Source: Dipteris shenzhenensis (lineage: Eukaryota; Polypodiophyta; Polypodiopsida; Gleicheniales). Taken from it: DNA of 64,000 bases. Of this stretch, positions 9,996 to 22,700 are shown piece by piece. The stretch's first letter is position 1. Each line of letters starts with the position of its first letter. The notes under the pieces were generated by a model. The model was not told the DNA's origin. It did not search any database and saw only the letters and a list, made by a program, of their open reading frames with translations. Position numbers and translations under genes: made by a program. The DNA lies in the NCBI GenBank assembly GCA_047967505.1, contig CM106538.1; one strand, given 5' to 3'.

Positions 9996-12900
9996 ACCTT
10001 CTAACTTGCTCTCTCTAGAGTCGTGGTCATCCTTGGGCTTGCCCTTTTCAAACCTACGTTTCCGCCTTTATTTTTTGCAAGGTCTCGCATCTTTGTCCAA
10101 TTGCTTCTCTTGGGCAGCTTCTTTTAGTACTAGAGAACCAAGCTCATCAAACACTGGAGAGTCCATTGACCTACTATCACTACCGAATCCTTTGAAGATT
10201 TCTGGAAAGTGAGACAAGTACAAGCATGGCCAATTGACTAATGTCCACCTTGCCAATCGGTCTCTCACAACTTTCCCCTTAGTGAGATGGTCATCTAGTC
10301 CCCTTCCATCATCCCCATGATGAATGGGGAGGGAAAGGATGTGTAATGTGTTGTTGATCTCATATACATGGTTTAGGATCTTCAAGCCCTCTACTACTGA
10401 TCCGCAAGCTAGATGTGGGCTATGAGAAACTGAGGTGTTGTTGCCTGCCGCTGAGAGTGCCTCCGCATCAATCCCCCATAGCCATTGGATGTACTCGTGT
10501 CTCAACACCTACTTAATGCGCCGAGTCCTTAGGTTTGACCTCCAATACAAGCATGGCCTACTTGTTGGAATGGTCACCTCCCCATCTGTAAGCCCCCATA
10601 TGAGGAGAGCATCAGGGAGGTAGACCTGCAGATATTGGGGCTACCACATGGGCAGCACATGAGCTGCCATGTGGGCAGCTGTTAAGGCAAAGGGCAGGCC
10701 ATGGAGCTGCAAAAGAGGCAGCAGATGAGCAGGCTGGAGGCAGCTACGTGGCGAACTGTCTGCCACAAGATATGGGCAGACTCAGGGCCTGCATCAGACC
10801 TGACAGAAGGACAAAACAGTCTCTGGCTATGGCTGGCTATGGCGACCTGCTTGGTGCAATAAATGGACAGGCATAAGGCCTGCAAATAGGCCTGCAATAG
10901 GCGCAGGAAGGGGCAAAGGCAGCAGCCCAAAAGGGTCTGCCAAAGGCCCTTTTATAGAGCTGGTTGGACCAGCCAACCAAGTCTTTTTTTTTGACAGACC
11001 AAGTCGGCCAGTCTGGTCGGCCAGATTGAGCCAGGCTGGTCAGTTTTTGTCACCAGCCCTTGGGGGCTATAAAAGGAGAGCTTCAATGCCCTCATTCCAG
11101 ATCATCTGGAGCAGCCAATCCACTAACAGAAGGAGCAACAGCAGGGCTACCTTTGGGCCTACATTCAGGAGGAAGAAAGAAGTACCTTGTGCTGCAGACC
11201 TAGGTCAAAGTAGGCCTTGAATGCTGCAAAATTATCCGACTGGGACTACAGAAAGGCCAGCCCTGTCTGCAGTCTGCCAGACTTGATTCTGCCAACCTGC
11301 TGGGCCATTTCAATGCCCCCAGTCTGTGAGCAATGTTGCTCCATTACCAGGCCTATTTATAGGCCTTGGAAATCCTCTCTGTAGATGCTGCCACGCACTC
11401 ATCTGCTGCAGTCAGCTTTGATGTAGAAGCCTTGGCATACTTCTCCAGACAAGGCGAGATCAGTTTCCTTGTTATACGATGGTTCACAGCAGATCAATGA
11501 CCTTTCTACCAAAGAGGAAGTTTTCTTGGTGACGACTCCATGTCCCTTTGAGAGAGTTTGCACACCCAGGTGTGACTATTTATGAGAACCATCAAAGAGC
11601 GAAGCATAGAGTTAAGACTTTGTGGTGGAGGTTGCTAGACCTTGGGATTTGAGGATCGCTCCAGTACCACCTACAGAGATGGGAGAGCTCACTCAGAAAT
11701 GGAGCTTGATCTGGAGATTAAGATCTGGTTGAAACAGACCCAAGATCCGTGGTACTTTGCAGGGTTTGGTCTGTTGTTATCTTTTTGAGGGGGACGACTG
11801 AATAATCTATTGTTCCGTGGCATTCTGAAGACTACAGAGTGTTCATGACTTAGGCAGGCACCAGCACAATGCAGCAAAGAGGCCAGATGAACCATGTAGA
11901 CAGACTTCCAGGTCAGCAGATCTGCACACCTGGTTGGGCAGTCTGCTGCGTAGGTCAACCATAAAAGGGCTCAAATGCGGAGCCATTTTACAAAGTCTTT
12001 GGGCAATCTAGCCTCTTCCTCGGTACAGACCAGCAGCCTGTTGGAGAGCACGTGTGGTGTGAAGTAGGACAGGTTCTCTCCGTTGAGCGGTTGCACCGGT
12101 GATTCAATTGCACACAGAGGCAGATCAACATCCTGCAGGAGAGGCAGAATGTGGTGCACAGCAGGTTCCATAGAAAGATTAGCAGCAAATTCACCTAAAC
12201 AGCGACTGAAGTCAACAGAGACGGGCAGTGATCGTGGAGAGTTCAACCACAGTAGGAACAGCAAACAGAGTCTCAGTCTGGTGCCCCAGATCAGTAATTG
12301 TCTGCTGTAGGTGATGGTAGAGATTTGACAAGGTTTTCTACTTGGGTCTGTTACCTGTATATGAAACTGCTTGGCTGTGCATCTGTGTGTTCTCTCTCTG
12401 TATTGGAAGTGTTATTTCCATATAAACAAGCACAAGCAGTTGTATGAGGTGGACCAAAGATGTCTGATACTAATTATCTTGAAGATTAACCCAAACAATT
12501 GATTTAGGGTGAGGGTGGTAATACTACAGCTCCCTCTGGCTACTTACTTCACACTCTAGGACTCATCTTTGTGCAGAAGATACGTCAACGGTAGTTGCAC
12601 ATGTTCAGTGCACCTCAGGAAGAAAGCACACAGCAGCAGCAAGGAGGCACTTTAACTAAGGGAAAGCCCAATGAGCCTATAGGAACTATCTGCTCACTAG
12701 CCTGCACATAATCCAAGACAACAGGCAGGAATCTGTTCCAATTGTGGTTGTCTGTTCAGTCTTCAAACCACTTATATGCCCAAGCTCTGTATAGCATTGT
12801 TGCCTACCATTCGAACTCACGGCTAAAAGCAGTATTTGAAGAATTAGAGTTCACCTGGTCTGTTGATTTGCAAGAGAAGAGTAAAGAAGAGTGAATCTCA

Positions 12901-13235
12901 AACGGATAATGATGGCGACATCAACAAACATAATCAAGACAATGAAACTACTCTTCAATGAAGAGTATAAAGTTATCCCAAGAAGCATACAAGAAGAGCA
13001 ACTAAACTGACAGACCGGGGCTTAGGAAAAGGAGGATAATCACTTCAAACCCAGATAATTCCAAGACTAAAACCTTTTTGAAGAGCACTTCAGACCAACA
13101 GTAGCAAAATGGGCTGAAAAAGAATAACAGACTTTAATGCACAGACACGTAAGGCAAAGGAAATTTCTGCTATAACCAACCTCTCTAGCTGGGTCTCATT
13201 CGTGTATTTCGTGATTTTCACTGATTTTGGGATAT
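9996..13235. other. no host gene recognised; possible LTR inside
   Basis: About 3.2 kb without a recognisable protein. The longest open frame (10,068-10,508, minus, 146 codons) has no motif I recognise. At 10,930-11,090 there is a run of CCAG/GGCC-type words followed by a TATA box. This resembles the promoter part of the LTR at 29,472, so an old related LTR may be present. No second copy or PBS could be confirmed; a weak TAGTATCAGAC occurs on the minus strand near 12,460. Confidence 0.3.
11068..11074 (+). promoter_or_regulatory. TATA box (TATAAAA), possible LTR promoter
   Basis: TATAAAAGGAGAG follows a region rich in GGCCAG/CTGGTC words. The 29,472 LTR has the same order (CTGGCC words, then CCTATAAGAGG). 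By analogy this would be a retrotransposon promoter. No transcript evidence is available from sequence alone. Confidence 0.3.
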
Positions 13236-13246
13236 AATCAATACAC

Positions 13247-13282
13247 ATACACCCCCCCCCCTCTCTCTCTCTCTCTCTCTGT
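13247..13282. repeat. (C)n(CT)n microsatellite
   Basis: A run of C is followed by about eleven CT units and then GT/CTGT units. It lies just 3' of the chloroplast S1-protein gene. Confidence 0.9.
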
Positions 13283-13535
13283 GTCTGTCTGTCCATGTGT
13301 GATGTAATATCCTCCTGAATCAATCTGAAATACTACAGCTGATTGATTTTTAGAACATACACCTCTACAAAACCTTAACCACAGTTGCATTTGAATAGAA
13401 TGACGTTGAAAAATCATGATTTATGGTTTTCAAGAATAATGCTTTGCTCTATTACATTTTGACCTTAGCAGGCAGTATACATGAGAGAAAGGAGATGAAA
13501 AATCTTCTTCACTGTTCATGCTTCATTGTCCAATT

Positions 13536-13700
13536 TCATCCTGAAATCTCACCATCCAAATGAAGCCAATCCATGTTTGCAATGACTGGACTCTCAAGTT
13601 CAAGATTGATAGCTGGTCCTGCTAGGCCAAAGAGTTGTTCTTCTTCTGATAAATTTGCCCTGAAGTTCCTTGCCATTTCTTCGGCTTCACGAAACACTCG
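13536..13700 (-). CDS. RLSB: exon 8: C-terminal exon, 21.5 kb from exon 7
   Basis: The minus strand has a pyrimidine-rich tract and CTATAG, then 55 codons from [17 protein letters not shown] to [14 protein letters not shown] and TGA at 13536-13538. The family's C-terminus reads KVFTEAEEMAKKYR and ends with a similar acidic Trp motif. This is the missing end of the same protein on the same strand. To stay in frame with either exon-7 donor, the acceptor would be CGAG|TGTTTC (exon to 13696) rather than TATAG|CGAG (13700). Orthology of the segment is clear; the exact junction is not. Confidence 0.72.
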   Translation of the reverse strand, partial: RVFREAEEMARNFRANLSEEEQLFGLAGPAINLELESPVIANMDWLHLDGEISG

Positions 13701-16700
13701 CTATAGAAACCAAAAAGAAAAACAAAGGCTTTATTAAAGGCTGGACATCACAAAAGCAAATAATTTTAACTCAGAAATGGCAGGTGGGGATGCTACCACC
13801 TATTCTTGGGACCACAAGAGGCTATTCTTGGTGAAATTTCAACTACCGGAACTTTTCCAAAAAAGGTTATCACACTTCAGAAACAAAGCTAGAAGATCTA
13901 GCTATTGGCAGTTCTTATTAGGCAGACTCAGCCATGACAAAGGCTAGCACTAAAGGAGAAGGCTAGTTCAAAATCTATTCATTCAAGCTACAACAACTAA
14001 ACTTGAATTTACAAATATCTGATTTAATTTTCATAGGCAGACTCCATTAAATTATTAATAAAACACTAAAATATTCACGAAATAAAAGCAATCTTTAAAA
14101 ATTACATTATTTTCCAAGAACTTTACATAGAGGACAGACTTACAATATCACTCGCAATACAAAGTGGTGAAGCAAAATTGGACCTAGGCTCGACCAGGCA
14201 TGAACTAACATCGTTGGTTCATGAGGCTTGTTTGCCTATCTAATTGCTAATGGATACAACTTAACTCAATCTATAGTAGGAGGTCCAAGTTGACCATCAA
14301 CAACTTCAAAGCTATGTAGAATCCTAGCACCTCTTTTCTAACGTCTAACGAGAATTGCGACCATTTTTTGGTAAAATGTTTGATTAACCTTTTTGTGACT
14401 AAGCTCTTTTGAATCCCAAGTCACCTCAGCTAATTTTGATTTCAGAAACCACGAAACTAGCCTTCCAAACAAGAAAATTGGTTTAGCAAACAAGTACTAT
14501 CACAAATCCGTATTTATCGCTAGGAAGAAAAAGAAAATATTTTATTTCGACTTCAGTCAAAGGTTAGTGGCTCTGGCCAAAGGTTATTGACTTTGGTCAA
14601 AGTGAGTTTACTTTTGTCGACTATAAAAGTTTCTATCTTTTTGATTGAGTTTGCTTAGTTGCATGGTGGGGACGGCCACGGAGGACTAGGATTAGTCCAT
14701 AGAATTAGAATGCATGCACTAGCTAGCCTTTAACGGGTGCAAGTGCTTGGTGGTGTTTTATTTATGTGCAAGTGCTTGGAGAGGGCTAAAATCCCCACAT
14801 TTTAAGGGGAAAAGGCATGCAAACTGAGCGCAAGTGCTGAAAGAAGTTCCACGTTCAAGATTACTATCTTTACCAAGAATTGCCACAATTAGCAATCAGC
14901 TCGCCTCTACTAGGGTGAAGGATGAAATTTGGAGCTGACTGCTCAATTGTAACAATGATTTTTTCTATAGCTTCTTATGTGTGCTCTGCGAGAGTTGACA
15001 GGATGGACACGTGACGGTAATGGAGAGGATGGAGGTCGATGACGGTGACGGTAACGGAGGTTGATGATGGTGATGGGATCAATGGCAGGACTGTTGCGTT
15101 ATTCTTGTTGGCTGCTCATAGTGAGGGGATGGAGACCAACAGGCGGGCAAACGTAGGCCAACAATCAGCACTAAATATTCTGCCATAAAGGGTAGCCCTC
15201 ATACGGCGAACTGCTCGTCATCTGTCCCATAGCCGAATTGGAGCTCTACGATCTATTATCCATCTGTGCCCCAACCGAATTAGAGCTTGCTGGTACGCTC
15301 GTGTTGCTTGAATGGCATGCTCGAGTCAGCTTACAAAGAGCTCTGGCAAATGTTTTGAGGCTCTTTGCATTGTGGCACTGGTCAACCGGTGCGTTGTACG
15401 TTATTATGCCTTCAAAGTGAAATGCATCAAAGATTGGCCACAGCCACAAAATCCCACCGAATTGAGGGGATTTTTAGATCTTGCTTCCTTCTACAGACAC
15501 TTTATTCGCAAATTTGCCAAGAGGGCAGCTCCTCTTACTGACCTCTTGAAGAAGGATGCTTTTGGGTGGTCAAAGGAAGCACAATGCAGCTTTGAAGACC
15601 TGAAATTTTTGCTCACTGATGCACCTGTCTTGGTATGCCCTAATTTTTCACATCCTTTCATTGTTGAGGCAAACGCCAGTGGCAAAGGATTGGGGGCTGT
15701 TCTGAGGAAACAACACGGGGTAATAGCCTTTGAAAGCAGGAAGTTTAATGCCAGAGAACTAAATTTCCATGTTTATGATCAGGAGATGCTAGCTATCTTG
15801 CATGCTTTCAAGAAATGAGTACAGAAAAGGGAAGGAAAATGTGGTTGCAGATGCCTTGTCCAGGATGTGGGCTTGCAATTTGTCTGCTATCTCTACCATA
15901 TTTCAGGAGTGGATTCATGGCATTCAAGAAGAGTATATGCAGAATTCTAAAGCAGCTCCCATATTTTCAGATATGTAGAAGCCTTCCAATCAGGGTCATC
16001 CGTATTTCAAATTGCATAATGGGCTGTTGTGGTGCCAAGACAAGATTTATTTAGTGCCAGACTCAAAATACCGCCTGCTGGCATGGCTGGACAAGCAGGT
16101 ATCACTAAAACATATGAAAGAATCAAGCAGAGCTTTACCTGGGAAGGCATGTGGAGAGATGTGGTTAAATACTTGGCTGAATGCTTGCCTTGCCAACAGA
16201 ATAAAGTGGACAGCAAGTTACCCGCAGGCCTCTTGCAGCCATTACCCATTCCAGAGAGCAAATGGATGCACATAGCAATGGATTTCATCACAGGATTGCC
16301 TTCTACAGAGAGGAAATGGGACAGCATCTTTGTTGTGGTGGATAGAATGACAAAACAGGCCCATTTCATACCCACTATACCGGTATTCAATATCGCAGGT
16401 TGCTTGGCAATTCATTGAACATGTCTTTAAGCATCATGGTTTCCCTTGGGAAATTATTAGTGACAGAGATGCAAAGTTTATGGGTCACTTTTGGCAGGAG
16501 ATATTAACAACAGTGGGTATTTACTCACACCTAGCACTACTTACAATTCTGAAACTGATGGACAATCAGAAAGGGTGAACAAATGGGTGGAGGAATATTT
16601 GAGGCATTTTTGTCATGATACTCAAAAGTCTTGGGATAAATGGTTGTCACTTGCTGAATTTTGCTACAACAGTACCAAGCATCTCTCCATTAGCATGAGT

Positions 16701-19700
16701 CCGTTTGAGGCAATGTATGGATGCAAGGTCTGGATGCCTTCTTCAATTGGTGACAAGCTGCGAAAAATTAGCAAGCACGGTATGACTTGGAGAGGATGGA
16801 TGCCCTTCTACAATTGGCAAAAAGGAATATGCAGGATGCCCAAGCCAAGCAAAAGAAATATGCGGATGAACGCAAGAGATATTTGTCTTTCAAAGAGGGA
16901 GATTATGTGTATTTGCATCTCCATAAGAACCGTTATGCCTCGTTGAAAGGTAATACCAACACAAAGCTTGCTCATCGCAAGGTTGGAGAGGTAGCATATC
17001 AGTTGGAGCTACCCAGCACCTCCAAGATCCATGATGTTTTCCATGTATCTTTGCTGAAACCACATGTTGGACAGCATGTCCATGTTCTTCCAGAGTTAAC
17101 ACCTATGGATGAAGAGGGCCACATCCTCTATGTCCCGTGGGTTTCAGAGACCATGTACTCCAGAACAAGGCCTACGTAGAGTATCTTATCAAGTTGGCGG
17201 GGACTCCCTAGGATGAAAATTCATGGCAGCCAAAAAGCATTGTCCAGGACCACCCCTATCTCCTACCGGATTGATTAGTAGTTGTTGTTTGCTGCACTTT
17301 TGGAAAGCCATGCTGGGCAAAATTCTATGGGAAGGGATGGCTGTAATGAAGGGCAACAAGGGGCCAAGTTAGAGGTCCTTTAGGTGGAAGGACTATATAA
17401 GCCTCCATCCACTCCCTACTATGTACTTTTGGACGTGACATCTAATCCTATCTACTACCTCCTTCCTCCTACGTGTTGCCTACTCTCTCTCTCTCTCTAC
17501 CCCTTTCCTCTCCCTCTTCCTCTCTCTCTCTCTCTCCCCCTTCTGCTCCTCTATCCCTCTTTCTCCAAATCTGTCCCTACCCCTTTTCTACAGAACCAAT
17601 CCCTAATTCCCAAACGTAGGAAACGCATACGAAGGACTCTCAATAGTAGATCGAGTTCATCTTCCTTCTTCTTCTTCTTCTTCTTCTTCATCTTCACAAA
17701 ACAGGCATCGAGGTAGAAGCAAAGATTCGAGAACATTCCAGGATTAAGAAATTCAAAGAGGAAGGTAAATCTGTTTGATTTGTTAATTATGACGAGGAAG
17801 GCCACACAATCTATACACAAATTTGATGTGGTTTTAAGAAAGGAGAATTATCAAGAATCATCTAAACTTCAAATAGTGAGCTTGCATCTTACAGGTACAG
17901 CCAGAGCCTGGTGAAGTGACAAACTGCTAGATGGGACTCTTCCCAAGACCTGGGAGAAATTTAAAAAAATGTCTATCGGCAATTTCTCACGAAATAATTT
18001 GTGGATGAGGTTCATATTGCATGGGATGGCATTCACATGAAGTAGGGAGAAACGGTGGAGTCCTTCAATCAAAGGTTTTGGGATGCATATTTGCAGGTGG
18101 CCTTGTTTCACGAAACTCTAGTAAAAAAGACAGGGAATACATCTAACAAGAAGGATGAAAAGAATGCTCCATTGGATACGTTGTTGCTCAGATAAGAATC
18201 TTGTCTAGAATGTTTTGAAGTTCATTTTGCTCTAGCCTATCTATTATCAAAAGGTTTTATCTTTTTCTTTCTCTAAGTTTACTGTCCTTGCAAAAAAACA
18301 TTTATGATAGAGCCCTACTCTCTTCAGGATGTACCACTTACTTCCTTCAGAGCTTCTCATGCTTCAGTGGACACCTCTTGGGAGATTTTGGTTAGCATTT
18401 CCTCTTGGCACATTTGGAGAGCCAGATGTACAAAGGCATTGGATGGCTCACAGATACACCCATCACAGGGGTTTACGGGTATTTGGACTGACATGGTTCA
18501 CACGTTGATAGCCACTTGGGCTAGCATGCAGGGCCCTTCACGGGCAGCCTCTTCTAGGAGGACTGTTTTTCTTTGAGTTTGGAGGGGTTCTCCCTTTTTC
18601 TTGGAGGGTTCTACTGGATTGAGATGGCACTATCAGCCACAATCCTTTCTTTTTGGCTCTTGAGCTTTTCATGCATTGCATGGTGTATCCCGTATGGAGC
18701 TTGCTCTAACGGTTTTCTTTAATACTTACTAGAAGTCTCTTTTTTCCAAAAAAAAACAACAGCAGGTAGAGCATGTGGTGTAGGAGCTTGAGGATTGGGT
18801 CGTGGTGCCGCATTGTTTGTCTATAACAATTGGACTAGAAGGGGACCATCGAGGAGGCCATCCTCTATGGGAGTCTAGAGGGGTCTCCCTTCTCTAACTT
18901 ACCTTATGAATAAGTACTCGGTTCTTGCTTTAGCGGAGCCCAGTTGGCTCACACTGGGTTTACCTTTTACCTTTGTTACCATGGGTTTACGATTGACGAC
19001 CTGGAAATAAAACATCATGTTCCCAACTTTGTGTCACTTTGCACTTCCCCATGGCTGCAAATGCTCCCTTATGTTCCTATTTTTGTGATCACCTTTTTGG
19101 GTGGAATATGTAGCAAGCGCGGTGAGGATGTGAGGAGGAGAGTTTGCGGGGGGAGACGAAAGGCCAAGGACCTGATAGGACATGGAGTAGCCAAGGGAGC
19201 GTGGCCAACACCCAAGTAGTTTCTTGAGGAGCTTAGTTCCCACTTTGCTCTGATCCGAGATGGATGATCTTATCTCCTTAAACCCCCTTTAGGGCCAAAC
19301 CCTAAGTAGGCTCCTCTAGAGCCTCTCTAGGAAGTTTCAGCACAGTGGCCTCAGGATCCTGTCATTGCTCTCCCTCCCAAATGGATCCTTTTTTTGTTGA
19401 AAAGTTATCGATGAACAATGGATTTAATTTATCAAATCACTGATTTGGATTGAGGATTATTCAAAGGTCAAAAGAGTGGTAGTTAGACCTTAGGTCTTAG
19501 GTTAGTCCACTCATGCTATTATGTCATTGGTTGGTCGTTAGAGATTTTAAGGGGCCACATGATGTGGCATACCCCCACATATATTCAATCAAGGATGATA
19601 GCCAAAGTTATTAGAAGGCTTGCTGAAGTTATTCCGAGCATTGTGAATGGTCACAAGGGCATCCAAGCTTTTTCATCGAGTATTTTCTCTTAGCCTTGCC

Positions 19701-22700
19701 ATTGAAGGTTGATCAATATGCATTGTAAGATCCCCCCCCCCCCCTTTGTGTAATCTCTCACCTCTATTATCCTCACACTGTTATGATAGCTAGGAGATCC
19801 TCACTCTAAGAGAAGAGCACGTGTTGCTAGGAAGTGATTCAGGTTTGAAGGAAAGCATCATGATCAATTCCTGAAGACTTTGAAGTTTGAATAGAGGTAA
19901 GGACTTAGGCCTTATTCTATTTGGTACTTGTTTAGTTGTGCTTTATTTGAAAATGCATTAATCATGTTTCATTATCATTTGGTTAACACATGTCATGCAC
20001 ATAGTCTGTGTGATATGCCAACAAGGCACAATAAGTCAAACCAGTGAGTGTCTCCCTTTCAGAAAATGCCAAGTTGGATGGAAGCAACCATGGCATCCAA
20101 AAATTTAAGCTTGAGAGTATTCTCAAAGCTAAAAAATTATGGGGTAGAATGGACGGGACGTAAAACTTTCAAGGGAGAATTTCGAAAGTGATGATTATAA
20201 GAGCGAACATGCTCATAGTCTCGTGAACTTGAACATTAAAGTAATATTGTCCATGTAGGTAGGAATTTAAAAATCCCAACTAATAGTTTGGAAGATACTG
20301 CTTAGTACATATGAGAATGCCAGTACTTCAAAGGCTCTAGTCATTAAGCATGCTTAGAATGCGAGAGGATCAAAATGTTAATGATCATTTAAATGAACTC
20401 CAGAACCTGCTAGACCTACTGTCAGTGCATGGTTAAAGATGTCTGATGAAAAAGATATCTTCGTCTCATTGGTATTTGAAACTTGTGGGGACAATTTTGT
20501 CACCATTCTCCCTTATGGAGTTAAGCCTCCCACACTAACTCAGCTTAAAGTATCGAGCAAGATAGCCTCCAAATATTCGAGATGATGTGAATTTGATGAA
20601 GCATGAAGGATTCAACACTTCACGACCTCACAAAAGTTGCATTTATGCTGAATATGAAGGATTCACTTTCATACCAAAAGGAGAAGAAAGATATCCCCAA
20701 AAAGAGCAGATTTGTGCCAAAACGGAAGGATTTCCAACCATCCCGGTTTGAAAAGAAAGGGTTTCAGCCTCAAAAGCCGAGGGAAAACCAGAACCAGAAA
20801 AGAGCTCACTTTACACTTAAGCAAATCGAGACCTTCCGGAAGAAAGACCTTCTAGAAGGGAGATGTTTTGACGCGAAGAAGGGCATATGGTTGCCCAGTG
20901 ACCCGAAAGGCCTTCGAGTCCAAGGAAGCACGAAAGACCACAAAACCCACCAAGGCCTATGGCGGGAGGTATCCCAAATGTTTTGGGAAGAGTGGTCGAT
21001 TTGCAGGCAAGAGAACTTTGCCTCTTCTGGGGCAAAGTGAGAGACCAGAATGCTATGATTATTTTTGTCCAGGTGCTACATAGAATTTCATTTCTGGGGA
21101 GTTAACTCTATGACTACAGAGGAGCTCCAAAGAGCTTTAGATGCAGATTAGATGTTCCGAGAAAACTTAGTTCCCATTACTCCACTTATTGGAAGACTTC
21201 GCATTCATGTGCGGGAGTATTTAGACGAGGACGACTTTTTTATTTCACCCCTCATGATGTGGTGCTCGGCATATCCTAGTTCTACAAGAAGGAAGTGCAC
21301 CTTAAATCGGTAAATTCTGCATATATGGTTTTTGTTAAAAGAGATAGAGAATGATATGCATGCTGAATATAATTTTTAGTCTCTAGAAAATTTCAGAGAT
21401 TTCTTTTCAGATACCCTTCTAGATGAGCTGCCCCCTAAAAGACCGAAAGATCATACTATTAATTTTTTTTCGGAGAGTGCATTGCTCAACCGCCCACCTT
21501 ATAGGGTCAGTGGGTTGCAAAGGGAGGAAATAATGAGGACCTTTTATGATTCAGCTCACCTTTTTGTTCCCTAGTCTTGTTGGTTCACAAAAAGGATGAT
21601 TCTTTCTGCACATGCGTTGATTATCGTGCATTGAACAAGACAACCATTTAACCAGTTCCCCGTTCCCTGTATTGATGATGTTTTGGACCAACTGAAAGGT
21701 GCTACAGGTTTTAGCAGGATTGCCCCAAAAGGAGGTATCATCAGACCCGCATACATCCACAAGATGTACATAAGACGGCCTTACATACCACTTTTGGGTT
21801 GCATGAACTTTTGGTTATGCCTTTTGGATTGACTAATCCACATGCAACTTTTGATGGGATGATGGATAGAATTTTCAAGTGACCCAGACACTTTTTTTTA
21901 TGATATCATTGTCTTCTCTAAATCAAATGGACGAGCATAGGCAGCATCTAGCCACAAATTTCCGAGGCTTCACAATGATAAACTTTATGTAAATGGTAAG
22001 AAAAATGAATTTTTCTTGGACAAGATTCACTATCTTGGTCATATCATTTTCTAAGGATGGTGTGCAAATGGATCCTGCAAAGATCCAAGCTATACATTAA
22101 TCGCTTGAGCTGAAGTACGCTAGGGTTATGTTCTTATTACAAGAGGTTTATTCGACAATTTGCTGATATTGCAGCGCCACTCCATGATAAAAAAACTGGT
22201 TCCAGGTGGGGTAAAGTCAAAAAACAGCCTTCAATAGTCTTCAAGAGAAGTCGACCACTGAAACTCATTCTTGTCATTCCAGATTTATATAAACTGTTTG
22301 ATGTGCACTGCGATGCATGTGGGGATTGTATTGGGGCTTCTCTACATCAGGAGGGGCATGTGGTGGCCTACGAAATTAGGAGGTTGCAAAATGCTGAAAA
22401 GCCTTTGCAGATTTATAAAAAATAATTGTTCGCTTTATTCATGCTATGACCATCTGGAAGCATTACCTTTTGGACTGGACTTCACGGTCAAGACTGACCA
22501 TCAAAGCCTAAAGTATTTCTTGAGTCAAACCACGCTCTCTCAAAGCACATAAATGGGCAAACTTTTTCTCTATGTTTCATTTTCGGATCATTCATACGAC
22601 AGGAGTGCACAAAAGAGTGCTAAATGCGATATCTCGGGGGACCCCAGTAAATAATGTTACTATTGCTTATCATCATGATCTAGAGCAAAAATGCAGGCAC

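Noticed and set aside
10068-10508. 146-codon minus-strand open frame as a possible gene
   Set aside because: No recognisable domain, no exon context and no evidence of conservation; left unassigned.
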